Shown here: in pieces, positions 1 to 10,012 of the stretch
How the letters are laid out: each line of letters starts with the position of its first letter
How positions within the stretch are numbered: position 1 is the stretch's first letter
Translations under genes and position numbers: made by a program
Notes under the pieces: generated by a model
What the model was told of the DNA's origin: nothing
Databases searched by the model: none
What the model saw: the letters and a program-made list of their open reading frames with translations, nothing else
Virus record (IMG/VR): IMGVR_UViG_3300042691_009502
Location: 1-25,886 of that record
Length of the DNA: 25,886 nucleotides
Reading direction: 5' to 3' (one strand)
DNA from: a virus

Positions 1-1871
1 GAGCCTATAAGGCATCTCACATTATGAACAATAGAAAGACTGATTTCCATTGCCAATTAGATTTTGAGGTAGAAGGTGTACAATACTTCATTCGTAGGGA
101 AGCACGTACAATTAACAAAGGAAAGAATGTAAAGGTAGATGTACAATTTTGGAGAATAGTAGATGGGGTATCCGAATCTCTAAACGGAACGGAACGTAGA
201 GATACGAACCAAATCATTGAGGGATATGTAGGAAGGTATGAGGATTTCGTTATGACTGCTTTATCCCTACAAGGTAACAATGCTCTATTCATTGATAAAC
301 CACAATCGGAAAGGAAGGATTTACTTGCGCAGTTTATGGGATTGGATATATTTGATAAGCTGTATGAAACGGCATCAAATGAGATTAAGGAAGTGGCTGT
401 ACTTATCAGAAATTTCAAAAGGACAGATTTTACGACTGAACTAGCCCAAAAAGAGACCGACTTAAAAGAAACCAAAAAAGAATTATCCGACTTTGAATCC
501 CAATTAAAAAATTTAAACAAAGATAAAGAAGAAATTCAAAACGGAATATCTGATTTAAAGGAATCCCTAACACCAATTGATACTAAGTTAGATATTAAAG
601 CATTGGGTGTTTCTAAGAGCACTATTGAATCCAAAATACAAACCAATGAAACTGATAGAGAAAGTAAAAGAGCAAAAATAAACGAATATGGTGAGTTATT
701 AGGACAGGTATCCCAATCAATCAACCAACATGCAGTTGTGAACGGAATGGATATTGATGATGCTAAGAAAGAGTGGGATTTGGCTAAGGGTAAGATAGTA
801 GATGTACAAACTCAAATAGATAAATTAGAATCTCAATATGAAGCTAATTTGGAAAAACTTAAACATTTGGAACAGCATGAGTATGACCCGAATTGTAAGT
901 TTTGTATGAATAATGTATTTGTTAAGGATGCTATTGCTACCAAAGAAATTGTTAAGAATCAAGAAGCTCAATTAGAATCTCTTAATTTATCACATCAAAC
1001 GTTAATCAAAGCAACCGAACCATATTCGGAAGTTGAAGATGTTTGGAGTAAGTTAGTAGAACTTCGTAACAAATATCATAAGGGTATTGTAGTTAGGGAA
1101 AAGGCTGAGGCAGAGTTGGGAACATTGGAAACCCAAAATCAATTATTAGAAAATCAATTAGAAAGTGTACAATCTGATATTAACAAATATTATGAGAATG
1201 AAGCCACTATTCAAAAGAATGTAGAAATAAACGAACAAATCAAATCATTAGAAACTGATAAGAAAGAATTGGATAAGAAAATTGGTGATGTAAGTAAAAA
1301 GATTACGGGATGTACAATGAGGATGGGTTCTATTCAGGCTTTTATTGATTCTACAAAAAGACAAATGGAAGAAGTTAAGGATTTGGAAGCAAAGAGTACC
1401 CTATACACATATTACTTAGATGCGGTTAAGAAAGATGGTGTTCCATATGAATTAATTTCGAAAGCAATGCCTGTAATTGAATCTGAAGTAAACAATATAT
1501 TAGCACAAGTTGTAGACTTCTCACTCTCAATGGATACGGATGGAAAGAATATTAACGCTAAAATCGTTTACGAAGACCAGGAGTGGACTTTGGAAATGTG
1601 TAGTGGTATGGAGAAGTTCATATCAGGTCTAGCGATTAGAGTGGCTCTAATTAACATATGTGGACTTCCTAGACCTAACTTCTTAGTAATAGATGAAGGG
1701 TTTGGTACATTAGATGCTGATAACCTATCATCACTCTTTATGATGATGCAATATCTTAAAACTCAATTTGACTTTATTTGGGTAATTTCTCACTTAGAGC
1801 AGATGAGAGATATTGTGGATGGACTTATTGAAATTAAAAAAGAAAACGGATTCTCTAAAATTAAGTTTTAG
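1..1871 (+). CDS. 46: gp46/SbcC/Rad50-like recombination nuclease ATPase subunit (5' truncated)
   Basis: The frame is open from the left edge with no stop upstream of the first ATG (position 24), and the upstream codons read as protein (AYKASHI), so the gene begins outside the window and that Met is internal. The Walker A motif expected at the N-terminus is missing for this reason. Visible are a long charged coiled coil, a Rad50-type zinc hook CxxC (CKFC, nt 894-905), an ABC signature CSGMEKF (from nt 1599; the usual form is LSGGEKF) and a Walker B/D-loop VIDEGFGTLDAD (nt 1686-1721). In T4, gp46 pairs with the nuclease gp47 to resect DNA ends for recombination-dependent replication; gp47 should lie upstream. 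A hairpin terminator follows. The family is clear; assignment to the phage gp46 branch rather than a host-type SbcC rests on context. Confidence 0.88.
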   Translation, partial: AYKASHIMNNRKTDFHCQLDFEVEGVQYFIRREARTINKGKNVKVDVQFWRIVDGVSESLNGTERRDTNQIIEGYVGRYEDFVMTALSLQGNNALFIDKPQSERKDLLAQFMGLDIFDKLYETASNEIKEVAVLIRNFKRTDFTTELAQKETDLKETKKELSDFESQLKNLNKDKEEIQNGISDLKESLTPIDTKLDIKALGVSKSTIESKIQTNETDRESKRAKINEYGELLGQVSQSINQHAVVNGMDIDDAKKEWDLAKGKIVDVQTQIDKLESQYEANLEKLKHLEQHEYDPNCKFCMNNVFVKDAIATKEIVKNQEAQLESLNLSHQTLIKATEPYSEVEDVWSKLVELRNKYHKGIVVREKAEAELGTLETQNQLLENQLESVQSDINKYYENEATIQKNVEINEQIKSLETDKKELDKKIGDVSKKITGCTMRMGSIQAFIDSTKRQMEEVKDLEAKSTLYTYYLDAVKKDGVPYELISKAMPVIESEVNNILAQVVDFSLSMDTDGKNINAKIVYEDQEWTLEMCSGMEKFISGLAIRVALINICGLPRPNFLVIDEGFGTLDADNLSSLFMMMQYLKTQFDFIWVISHLEQMRDIVDGLIEIKKENGFSKIKF

Positions 1872-2037
1872 AATTTACTGGTAATACATTTTTAGGTGGG
1901 GTCTTCTTTGAGGATTCCACCTTTTCTTTTATAAGGGTTTCTACCAATCCATTTATTTTGTAACCTTTCTCTTTACAAAAATCCTTCAATAATTGATGAA
2001 TCTGGGCATCAATTTGTATCATTGCGTATTTTTTCAT
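1861..2037 (-). CDS. Small ribbon-helix-helix-like DNA-binding protein (58 aa)
   Basis: This minus-strand reading frame starts at ATG 2037-2035 and stops at TAA 1863-1861, overlapping the convergent gp46-like gene by 11 nt. The product begins MKKYAMIQIDAQIHQLLKDF. A short N-terminal beta strand (YAMIQID) is followed by two amphipathic helices (about 10-24 and 29-41) joined at GYKING, the layout of Arc/MetJ/ParG-type ribbon-helix-helix proteins. A Lys/Pro-rich tail follows. Such proteins bind operators as dimers and usually act as repressors or segregation factors. The gene fills what would otherwise be a 256-bp gap. An AAAGAAG stretch before the ATG is at best a weak ribosome site. Support comes from the fold-like pattern and a complete frame. 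The DNA target is unknown; the AT-rich divergent region at 2040-2127 is an obvious candidate. Confidence 0.6.
   Translation of the reverse strand: MKKYAMIQIDAQIHQLLKDFCKEKGYKINGLVETLIKEKVESSKKTPPKNVLPVNSKT
1894..1930 (+). terminator. Rho-independent terminator after the gp46-like gene
   Basis: A 10-bp stem (AGGTGGGGTC, 1894-1903, against GATTCCACCT, 1913-1922, with two G-U pairs) encloses a 9-nt loop and is followed by TTTCTTTT. It starts 22 nt after the gp46-like stop codon and faces the right way to end that transcript. It lies wholly inside the coding sequence of the convergent minus-strand gene. On the opposite strand no T-run follows the stem, so it should act in the plus direction only. 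Confidence 0.7.
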
Positions 2038-2097
2038 ATACTTCTTTAGTTTTCTTTAGAATTCTATATATAATTATGGAGATAAAAAATTATTGAA

Positions 2098-2112
2098 ATA
2101 TTTATTTTATAT
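2098..2112 (+). promoter_or_regulatory. AT-rich intergenic motif, candidate phage promoter (fibre gene)
   Basis: ATATTTATTTTATAT lies 15 nt before the ATG of the giant fibre gene. The ATATTTAT core recurs before the starts at 10013, 15854, 21015 and 23303, which suggests a regulatory element and not chance AT-richness alone. Promoter function is inferred. Confidence 0.35.
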
Positions 2113-2127
2113 AACCGAAAATAATTA

Positions 2128-5100
2128 ATGGCAGTAATAAAAAAATTCGCAGAAGTTTTAACGCAAAATTTAACTTCGTTTGGAGCATTCATATTAGATA
2201 CCAACCCAAATTCTGAATACTTTAAGATAACAGAGTTTAAAGATACATTTACGGGTGGTAAGAATGGATTTCTAATTGAAGGTAGCGAGCATTTAAAAGA
2301 ATCTACAGAAATTAAAATTCAAATTTTAGATGTTGATGGGAATCCAGTTTATTACGAGCCAGGTAATGGTATTCCTGAGTATTATGAAGGTACATCTAAA
2401 TTAGTAGCTGTTTACGTTTACGATGATACACCAATTGGTTCTGCTAAAATAACAATTTTAGGTGAATTAAAAACTTATGTAGATGAAGGTGGTGTAATAA
2501 AACCTATTCCAGATGAATGGAAAGATGTTTATAATGTAAAGTGGGAAAAAACTTTTCAAATAAACAAACTTCTATCAAATGAAGATAAAGTTAGATTTTA
2601 TAAAAGACCTGTTGTAAACATAGATGAGATAGTAAAGCCTATTTTTAATAATGTAACAACTACAATAACACAAACGGGTTCTTTAAGTGGTATTGCACAA
2701 TCACCAATAGCAGGACAAAGATTAGTAGATGTTACAACTCCAACAACGTACTTATTAAGAATTAATGATTCTACAAATTGGACAGGTTCGGTAGTAGGCA
2801 CAACAATTTCAGTACCATCTTTAGGATATTCCACAACAGTAGATAATGTAATAAATAATAAAGATGTTTTAGTAATAACACCCTATACTGAAAATGGATT
2901 GGTATCCAATTTTTCAAATAAAGGATATACCGCATCATTCAATTATACAGAAGGTGTAAACAATTTAAAAACAGCTCTCACCGGTTCTTTTGCTAAAATA
3001 AATTTATCAGATTTAACAACATTTGTTGGGGATTGTGCTAGGGTAAAAATATTTAGAAAATCTCAATCGGATTTAGCTGATTATCAGTTTATACAAGAAA
3101 TAAGATTAGAGTCTAACGAATTACTAAGAGATTTAGAATCAACAACTAAAAACGAAGAATTTTATGGTATCTTTGATGCTGTTAATTTTAAAAATTATTG
3201 GGTAACATCTTCAAACAATGTAACAACAACATTTAATCAAAATTATTTATTTAATTCTATAAAATTAGATAGTAATGGTGCTAATAATTTTTATACATCT
3301 AAGTCTTTAGATATAACGGAGGGTACTGAATATACACTAAACTTTAATCTTAGAGTTGGAAATGGAGAAGTTTTAGCAGGAAATTATTTAAGAGCATTTT
3401 TAAGTGGTTCTAGACAATCAACTATTAATGGTTCTCCTGTAACAATACAAGTTGAACAAAATATTTCAACAATAACATCGGATAGTTCTTTATTACAAAA
3501 AAATGAATTATCTGCTAATTTTAAAGCAGAACAAATTAATAATGGAAAACTTTACTTTGAGGTAAAGGGTGATGGTTGGCATTTAGCTGATGTTAGTTTA
3601 CGCGCTTCACAAGAAACAGCATACTCACCTGATGCAATCACATTTATCCAAAGTGTACCTAGAACATTACCTGAGGAAACATTTTTATATCGTTTTGAAT
3701 TTTATGATATAAATAACAATTATATTCCTGTTTTAGTTGAAGCAAGTAAAACTTTTAATGGTGGTAATTTGCAAAGAATACAAAAAGGATTGGTATTTAA
3801 TCCTCGTTCTTTACAATTTCAATTTGATTCTGGTTCACAACCAGTTCCACCAACTGTAGTAGGGTTTACAGTTACTAAAAACCTATTAACGGGTTCAGTA
3901 ACTTACACATCACAATCGTTTGACTTTGATGGTAATGAATTATTTGGGGATAACTATACTTCATCAATTACGGTAGGTGGCGGATTTCCTGGTTTATTAG
4001 ATGATATAACCTCTGATGCACCAACAATGACAGTACAACATTTTACAGGTTCAAGAACTGATAAAATTGTACAATTAGTTAAAATAACTGGAGAGGTAGA
4101 GGGATTTACCGATACAATAATATTCAGTAGAGTATTAGATGGATTTGGTGGTGTAAATTATGTAATCAGACCATATAGAGGTACACAAATCAGAAATAGT
4201 AGTACATCTTCATTAGAAATTCAAGCGGTTCGTATTGATGGTGTTAATGATATTGAGTTAAGTAGTTTAACTAAACCAGAAAAAGGATGGCCGGATACAC
4301 AACTTCACGTTATATCACGCTCTTTAGAAGGTAATGAAAAATTTGTAAACCTTGCATTCGCATCATCAAGTAGATATATTTTAGGATTAACAACTGGTTC
4401 ATTGGGTAGTGGGCAGATAAATTATAATGCAGTTTTTAATAGAGATTCTATTGATGTTAGAAGAACAGTCTATATGATGTCATCTGCATCTGCTGCATCT
4501 GGACCTGCATTCCAAACATCTGGCTCAGTTTTAGCAAGTATAATTTTAGAAGATTTGCAAGATGGATTGGATACACCAGTTGTTATATTCAATGCAGATA
4601 CTTTTAATATTGACCCTAGAAACGAAAGAACGTTTAGACCTCAATTTGGATTTGCAACCGCATCATTTTATAAAAGGGGTAGTACAGATTTAATAACAGC
4701 ATCATTTCAGGTATTTCCATCAATGTCAATTAATCAAGATTGGACTCCTGAGTATTGGTTTTATTATACAACACAAAGTGTAGACCCAACAATTTCAGTT
4801 GTAGCAATTGATGAGAATAGAAGAATTATTCCAGCGGGAGCATTGAATTCGGTTGTACGTTCTCCTTTATCTCAAAGTAAAAATATTACTGTTAAATTTA
4901 CATACACCGAACCATATACATCGCCATCAACCCCAACGGCTTCTATATCAGTAGATAAAACATTTACCATAGTTCCGCAAGGTACACCTGGAGATGAAAC
5001 AATTGTGTTTGAAGTAAATCCGGTTGCTATTACATTAGCAGCAAATTCAAAAGGTATTGTAAATGATTATAAACCAAGTATTACTGATATTAGAGTTAAG

Positions 5101-8100
5101 CAAGGTTCAAGATATTTATCATTTAGTTCAAGCGCTGCATCTCATCCATTCTTTTCACATGGACAGTTTTACATAGCAAGTTCTTCTATTATAGAACAAA
5201 ATGTAAAAGCAGGTAATATACATTTTACTTCATCATTTGGAGTTCCTTATACAGCATCTCTTATTGTATCTCAATCATCAAACTTAATAGATTTGAGTGG
5301 TAGTGTTACATATCCACTTGTAATTCATCCATATTTTACATCATCTATATACACTGCGAGTGTTGTAGTAAATTATACAAAAGTATTAGATGGACCTCCG
5401 CCAATACAAATTGTTATATCACCAACATCGGTAGCAATTCCTGCGGATGAGGTTGGATTTGTATCATCATATACAAATGCAAACACATCTATAACTGTAA
5501 AAGAAGGTGATGACTTTTTATTATACACAGCATCTCAGGCACCTGGTACTTGGAAAATAAATTCAATAGAAACTAGAACTGGTAACGTTTGGAATATAAG
5601 AACAGGCTCATTAGTAACTGGTTCTGCTAGTAGTTCATTCGGAACATTTAATCGTTTTGATTATCCATATGTTTCAGCAAGTGCAACATATACAATTCAA
5701 GTTTATCCAAACGCTTTAGGTAGCGGACATCAATACACATCATCTATATTCCAAAGAACTCAAACATTTACAAAGAATGTTTCAGTACCAAACGCAAGAA
5801 CAGTAGAATTAAAAGCAAACCCTTATACTATAAATTACGATAGAGATGGATACAAAGTTTCTCCTGAAGGTGATGTTGAATTAAAAGCAACTGCACAAAA
5901 CTATACTGGTTCTACTTGGTTTACTTTATTCTATGTGGATACTGATGGTAGTGAAACACTTTATGATGGACCTTATTATGAAGGAGTTCCTGAATATACA
6001 TTTATTGTTCCTGGTACTGATGCTGCTGGGCCTGAAGAAAATAAAACTTGGAGAGTAAAATTAACCGATGGAAATCCATACACATCATCAATTTTAAATC
6101 CATATAGAGCAGAAGGTCAATTAACAATTGCTGGTATCAAAGCAGGGGCTGACGCGTACCAAATTGCAGCAGATAATATAAACACATCTATAACTGCAGA
6201 ATTGTTTGATACTAACACAAGTGGAACAGCTATTAAACTACCAACTTTTAAAGGAATTAATCAGTTAATAAACGTAACATCGGGAACATATCCAGCTCCA
6301 CAACCTACCGATTACGATTATCTTTACAACTTAATTGGTATATTGGGATATGCATCCGCATCTATTTTTTATAAATCACCTTGGATTACATTAGGTTCTA
6401 ATAGAGTAACAACTAACCCAGCTTCAATGCCTGATATTGCCGCATGGGATAAACCTGGAATCAATAGGAGTGGTGAAATTGTTTATAAAGTTGAATTTGA
6501 AGGATACTCATCAAATTTAGGAACAAACCCACCAACAAGACACACAGAGTTTGTAACTCAATCAATAGCTGTACAATTTACAGAACCAGCTCCATATGAT
6601 GCTAAATTGCAAAATGATAATTCTTCAATTGTATATAAAGTATCTGGAGAAGTAACTTTAGGTTCAACTTCTAATCTAATACGAGCATATAGAGGTAACT
6701 ATGAATTAGTTAATAGACCTGCTGGATTTACTGGAGCTCAAATTGATGCATATGGAAGTTCATCTTATGAATATCAATGTAGAGTTCAAGTTTATTCAAA
6801 ATCATCTCACATTACTTTAGATAACGGAAACTTAATAGTGGGTAGTTATTTAAGTGGTACGCCGGCAAGTATGCCTGGTGTAACCGCATGGAGTAGTCCC
6901 GAAACAAACCCAACTGCTGAAATTGTATATAAAATTTATTGTGAAGGTAGACAAGAATTAATTAAAACACAATCTTTATCAATACAATATGAAGGTAATA
7001 CTGGTCCTGGTATTGTGATGAGAGGACAGTGGGTTGAAACGGAAGATTATATTGGTTCGGTAGAAACTACAAATCAACGTAGAGATGCAGTAATATTCCC
7101 AGACCCAACGGGTAGTTCTGGTGAAACCCACTTTTGGGCAGCTATTAGTGGGTCTGGTCCTGGTACGTTTGATAATAATGCTGTTTTAGTTGGAAAGCAA
7201 TTACCAACAAATCCATTATCACCATCTTATACTGATACTGCATATTGGCAGTATTTGGGACAACAAGATTTCTTCGTAGCAGCTAAGATTGCAATATTTG
7301 AAGAATCTTATGTTAAAAATACTATCAACGTTGGTACATACAATAACACATCAAAATATGCAAATATTGTATTAGCAGGTGGAAGGCCGGACCCATACAT
7401 TTCAATAGGTCAGCATGGTACGGTTGGTACTGGTGGTACAAGCGGAACAAGTATAAACCCATCAACAGCAGGAGCAGCTGGAACTTCTGGTACAGGTATT
7501 ATTGGATATGATAGACCTGGTATTTGGATGGGATTATATGAGCAAGGGGCTAGTGGAACATTTGGTAGATTATCAATCAAAGATTATTCCGGTACAAACT
7601 ATATGAATTGGGATGGCACTACTCTAATTCTTAGTGGTTTATTGAACGCAGGTGGAATGAAACTTGGTAGAGGTGTAAATGGTGCTAATAATGGTTTATA
7701 TTTAAACGCAAACAATTATTGGTATGATAGTGGTACTGCTTTTAAAGTTGGAGGTTCGACAAATTATTTAGAATGGGATGGTACTAATTTAACTTTAAGA
7801 GGTTCATTAAGACAAGTTTCAAGTGGAAATCCTGAAGGTGAATTTAGAGGAGCTTGGGCATCTGGGACACAATATTATATAGATGATGTTGTAACATATG
7901 GTACGGTTCCTGGTGTATCTTCATATATTTCTTCTACAAATCACGTTTCTACAAATGATACAAACGTTAATACGGGGTATCCACCAAACGCAACAAATGC
8001 TTGGACATTATATGCTGCAGCAGGTACATCTGGTACAGCTGGTACGGGTGGTAGCTCTGGAACGGCAGGTACAGCAGGTGCTACAGGTCCTGGTGTTGTT

Positions 8101-9972
8101 TATAGAGGCGAATATGATGCAGCAACAGCTTATATTTTTCAAACAGGAGTTCGTAGAGATATTGTAAAATACTCTGGAGCATATTATCTAACAAAGCAGA
8201 ACACAACAGGAAACTTACCAACAAATACAACATATTGGGAATCATTTGGTGCACAATTTAGTTCGGTAGCAACTGATATACTTTTAGCACAAGATGCAAC
8301 TATTACACGTGGATTAGTGATGGGTAGTGATGGTAGTACAAGCGGATTTGTTAGAAGTGCAAATGCAGATACACTCACAACGGGTTCAGCTCCAGGTTTT
8401 TATATGAGAACTGATGGTCAGTTTAGATTAGGATATAATCCTGAAGATGTACACCATCCAGCTGGTCAAAAACCACCATATATGTTGTGGGATAATACCA
8501 CACTTACAATTAGAGGTAAAATTGAAACTGACCAAAATACTGTATCTCAATTGGGTAACTGGAAGGTTGAAAACGGAGCATTTATGGATAGCTCTGAGCA
8601 AATGGTGTTAGATGCTGGTATTAAACAAATAATAATAAAAGATTCATCCGATACCCCAAGGGTGTTCATAAAGCAATCAAATATTTCTAGTCCAAGTGGT
8701 ACTTCTGCAACTGCGGTTATTAACCCATTATCAACTTATAGTTTTGGGGCGGGAGAGCAATTTACTATTGGTTCTATTGATGTTAGTGAATACACATATG
8801 ATACCACTGGATTTTATGTATCCCAACCTGGAACATATACAATTTCTTCTGTAAACTGGGGAACTGGTGGTGGAATATATGCACAAGCAGATATGAATTT
8901 CAATGGATATCTTAGTTTATATATGCAAGCTGTTATATATAATACCGATGACTTAACTGGTACTTATATTGGTGGTATAGGGTTGGGTTCGCTTACTGGA
9001 GGAGGAATATATACGGCCGGTGATGAGGATAATACATATTTTTATAATGGAGGTACATTATCATTAACATTCCCAGCGCCGGGTACATATTATGTGCATA
9101 CTTACCTAGCAGTATATGGGTATATATCCGGAGGAACTGTAACTTTAAGTGGAGCCGATAATCCAGCATCAAATACATTTACAATTCAACAATCTCAAAC
9201 TGAATTGGGACAAGATGGATTTTTAGTTGTAGCAGATGCAAATAACTATGCTAAGATTCAAAGAACTACCACAGACCCAATAATTGATATTAAAACAAAT
9301 GGTACAACTCCAGGTTTAAGAATTACAAACGCTAACGGTTCCGCATCAGCGAAAGCAATTGAAATATTAGCTGGGGATTTAACTTTATCTGGAGCTGGTA
9401 ATAATATAATGGTTAATGGTGGATATATTGGAACGGAAAATACGGCAGGCGGTATTCGTTTTCAAACCGATGGGTCTAACTCTGTATTAATAGGTCAAAA
9501 CTGGCCATCCCAAGCATCAAACGTAGCAACTGCAAGATTGAGAATTGGTACTAAACTTGGTATAAGTGGTAGAGAACTAATATTTGATTCATCTACTCTA
9601 AGAGTTAAAACCAATATTGAAGATTATCCTAATAATGCATACAATAGTATAAAAAATTTAAAACCAGTCCTATATACACCTTTAAAAGTGGTAGATAGTA
9701 CTAGATATATAACTGATGGTGAGGATGATTATAGCGATTCATATCCAATGCCAAACGCTAAAGAATACATAGGTAAGCAGGGTGGATTTATAGCAGAGTG
9801 GTTAGATGCAGATCCTGAAATGAGAAGATATGTATCATATGGTGTTAGTGGTAGTTTAATTACTAAAGATGCGATAAACTATGATATGATTGTAGTTCCA
9901 TTAACTAAAGCAGTTCAAATTCTTATGGATAAAGTAGAAGCGTTGGAGGCACATATTAGTGGTTCTTTGTAA
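2128..9972 (+). CDS. Giant modular tail-fibre/adhesin-like structural protein with C-terminal S74 chaperone domain (2614 aa)
   Basis: This is the largest gene in the window. The C-terminus (about 2488-2614) matches the peptidase S74 intramolecular chaperone: SSTLRVKTNI at 2488-2497, then GGFIAEWLD, a later NYDMIVVPLTKAVQILMDKV segment and a short terminal coiled coil. Such domains trimerise fibres and then cut themselves off. Upstream, residues about 960-1400 hold at least three related Ig-like beta modules rich in TSSI/TAS. Two related modules (ITLG... PASMP... EIVYK) start near 1419 and 1561. Gly/Thr/Ser collagen-like tracts lie near 1762-1790 and 1966-1989. Segments near 1904 (GEFRGAWASG) and 1989 (GVVYRGEYD) resemble CBM5/12-type carbohydrate-binding repeats. 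Three WDGT-type repeats lie between 1824 and 2130. No signal peptide or membrane segment is seen. The protein is probably a receptor-binding fibre or baseplate-attached adhesin. It is very rich in Ser/Thr and sits beside a glycosylation cassette. The N-terminal 150 residues may anchor it to the baseplate, but I do not recognise them. Confidence 0.8.
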   Translation: MAVIKKFAEVLTQNLTSFGAFILDTNPNSEYFKITEFKDTFTGGKNGFLIEGSEHLKESTEIKIQILDVDGNPVYYEPGNGIPEYYEGTSKLVAVYVYDDTPIGSAKITILGELKTYVDEGGVIKPIPDEWKDVYNVKWEKTFQINKLLSNEDKVRFYKRPVVNIDEIVKPIFNNVTTTITQTGSLSGIAQSPIAGQRLVDVTTPTTYLLRINDSTNWTGSVVGTTISVPSLGYSTTVDNVINNKDVLVITPYTENGLVSNFSNKGYTASFNYTEGVNNLKTALTGSFAKINLSDLTTFVGDCARVKIFRKSQSDLADYQFIQEIRLESNELLRDLESTTKNEEFYGIFDAVNFKNYWVTSSNNVTTTFNQNYLFNSIKLDSNGANNFYTSKSLDITEGTEYTLNFNLRVGNGEVLAGNYLRAFLSGSRQSTINGSPVTIQVEQNISTITSDSSLLQKNELSANFKAEQINNGKLYFEVKGDGWHLADVSLRASQETAYSPDAITFIQSVPRTLPEETFLYRFEFYDINNNYIPVLVEASKTFNGGNLQRIQKGLVFNPRSLQFQFDSGSQPVPPTVVGFTVTKNLLTGSVTYTSQSFDFDGNELFGDNYTSSITVGGGFPGLLDDITSDAPTMTVQHFTGSRTDKIVQLVKITGEVEGFTDTIIFSRVLDGFGGVNYVIRPYRGTQIRNSSTSSLEIQAVRIDGVNDIELSSLTKPEKGWPDTQLHVISRSLEGNEKFVNLAFASSSRYILGLTTGSLGSGQINYNAVFNRDSIDVRRTVYMMSSASAASGPAFQTSGSVLASIILEDLQDGLDTPVVIFNADTFNIDPRNERTFRPQFGFATASFYKRGSTDLITASFQVFPSMSINQDWTPEYWFYYTTQSVDPTISVVAIDENRRIIPAGALNSVVRSPLSQSKNITVKFTYTEPYTSPSTPTASISVDKTFTIVPQGTPGDETIVFEVNPVAITLAANSKGIVNDYKPSITDIRVKQGSRYLSFSSSAASHPFFSHGQFYIASSSIIEQNVKAGNIHFTSSFGVPYTASLIVSQSSNLIDLSGSVTYPLVIHPYFTSSIYTASVVVNYTKVLDGPPPIQIVISPTSVAIPADEVGFVSSYTNANTSITVKEGDDFLLYTASQAPGTWKINSIETRTGNVWNIRTGSLVTGSASSSFGTFNRFDYPYVSASATYTIQVYPNALGSGHQYTSSIFQRTQTFTKNVSVPNARTVELKANPYTINYDRDGYKVSPEGDVELKATAQNYTGSTWFTLFYVDTDGSETLYDGPYYEGVPEYTFIVPGTDAAGPEENKTWRVKLTDGNPYTSSILNPYRAEGQLTIAGIKAGADAYQIAADNINTSITAELFDTNTSGTAIKLPTFKGINQLINVTSGTYPAPQPTDYDYLYNLIGILGYASASIFYKSPWITLGSNRVTTNPASMPDIAAWDKPGINRSGEIVYKVEFEGYSSNLGTNPPTRHTEFVTQSIAVQFTEPAPYDAKLQNDNSSIVYKVSGEVTLGSTSNLIRAYRGNYELVNRPAGFTGAQIDAYGSSSYEYQCRVQVYSKSSHITLDNGNLIVGSYLSGTPASMPGVTAWSSPETNPTAEIVYKIYCEGRQELIKTQSLSIQYEGNTGPGIVMRGQWVETEDYIGSVETTNQRRDAVIFPDPTGSSGETHFWAAISGSGPGTFDNNAVLVGKQLPTNPLSPSYTDTAYWQYLGQQDFFVAAKIAIFEESYVKNTINVGTYNNTSKYANIVLAGGRPDPYISIGQHGTVGTGGTSGTSINPSTAGAAGTSGTGIIGYDRPGIWMGLYEQGASGTFGRLSIKDYSGTNYMNWDGTTLILSGLLNAGGMKLGRGVNGANNGLYLNANNYWYDSGTAFKVGGSTNYLEWDGTNLTLRGSLRQVSSGNPEGEFRGAWASGTQYYIDDVVTYGTVPGVSSYISSTNHVSTNDTNVNTGYPPNATNAWTLYAAAGTSGTAGTGGSSGTAGTAGATGPGVVYRGEYDAATAYIFQTGVRRDIVKYSGAYYLTKQNTTGNLPTNTTYWESFGAQFSSVATDILLAQDATITRGLVMGSDGSTSGFVRSANADTLTTGSAPGFYMRTDGQFRLGYNPEDVHHPAGQKPPYMLWDNTTLTIRGKIETDQNTVSQLGNWKVENGAFMDSSEQMVLDAGIKQIIIKDSSDTPRVFIKQSNISSPSGTSATAVINPLSTYSFGAGEQFTIGSIDVSEYTYDTTGFYVSQPGTYTISSVNWGTGGGIYAQADMNFNGYLSLYMQAVIYNTDDLTGTYIGGIGLGSLTGGGIYTAGDEDNTYFYNGGTLSLTFPAPGTYYVHTYLAVYGYISGGTVTLSGADNPASNTFTIQQSQTELGQDGFLVVADANNYAKIQRTTTDPIIDIKTNGTTPGLRITNANGSASAKAIEILAGDLTLSGAGNNIMVNGGYIGTENTAGGIRFQTDGSNSVLIGQNWPSQASNVATARLRIGTKLGISGRELIFDSSTLRVKTNIEDYPNNAYNSIKNLKPVLYTPLKVVDSTRYITDGEDDYSDSYPMPNAKEYIGKQGGFIAEWLDADPEMRRYVSYGVSGSLITKDAINYDMIVVPLTKAVQILMDKVEALEAHISGSL
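7417..7497 (+). repeat. Collagen-like Gly/Thr/Ser tract in the fibre gene
   Basis: The codons spell repeated GT/GTS/GTG units (GTVGTGGTSGTS, then AGAAGTSGTG) around residues 1764-1790. Such tracts commonly form flexible or triple-helical stalks between fibre modules. A second, denser tract follows about 530 bp downstream. Confidence 0.6.
7597..8517 (+). repeat. Three WDGT-type beta repeats in the fibre
   Basis: Three short related units occur: YMNWDGTTLILSG (nt about 7600-7638), YLEWDGTNLTLRG (about 7765-7803) and YMLWDNTTLTIRG (8479-8517). The pattern is Y-[ML]-x-W-D-[GN]-T-x-L-x-[IL]-x-G. Comparable units occur in the central, beta-structured parts of phage host-specificity proteins, where they precede a receptor-binding tip. 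Confidence 0.65.
8023..8094 (+). repeat. Second collagen-like tract (GTSGTAGTGG type) in the fibre gene
   Basis: Residues about 1966-1989 read GTSGTAGTGGSSGTAGTAG and end in ATGPG, just before a GVVYRGEYD segment. The earlier GNTGPGIVMRGQW segment (about 1622-1634) has the same GPG-[IV]V-x-RG junction. The tract therefore belongs to a duplicated stalk-plus-binding-module unit. Confidence 0.6.
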
Positions 9973-9982
9973 CGTTTTAAAT

Positions 9983-10000
9983 ATATTTATATATTTATAT
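9983..10000 (+). promoter_or_regulatory. Doubled ATATTTAT motif, candidate promoter for the oxygenase-like gene
   Basis: ATATTTATATATTTATAT contains the conserved core twice in tandem within the 40-bp gap after the fibre gene. It ends 12 nt before the ATG at 10013. Function is inferred from recurrence at other gene starts. Confidence 0.35.
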
Positions 10001-10012
10001 TTAATAAAGGTT

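Noticed and set aside
24-26. ATG at 24 as the true start of the gp46-like gene
   Set aside because: The frame is open to the window edge, upstream codons read as protein, and the N-terminal Walker A motif is absent, so the gene starts upstream.
2040-2127. tRNA or structured RNA in the gap before the fibre gene
   Set aside because: No cloverleaf, GC-containing stems or conserved TTC-type loop could be found; the stretch is almost entirely A/T.
7898-8167. 89-codon plus-strand frame within the fibre gene
   Set aside because: It reads the repetitive collagen-like tract in another frame, giving a low-complexity QVHLVQLV-type product.
9959-10012. Upstream in-frame start for the oxygenase-like gene
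   Set aside because: It overlaps the fibre gene and translates the AT-rich promoter-like gap into a spurious hydrophobic leader; ATG 10013 precedes the conserved sequence.
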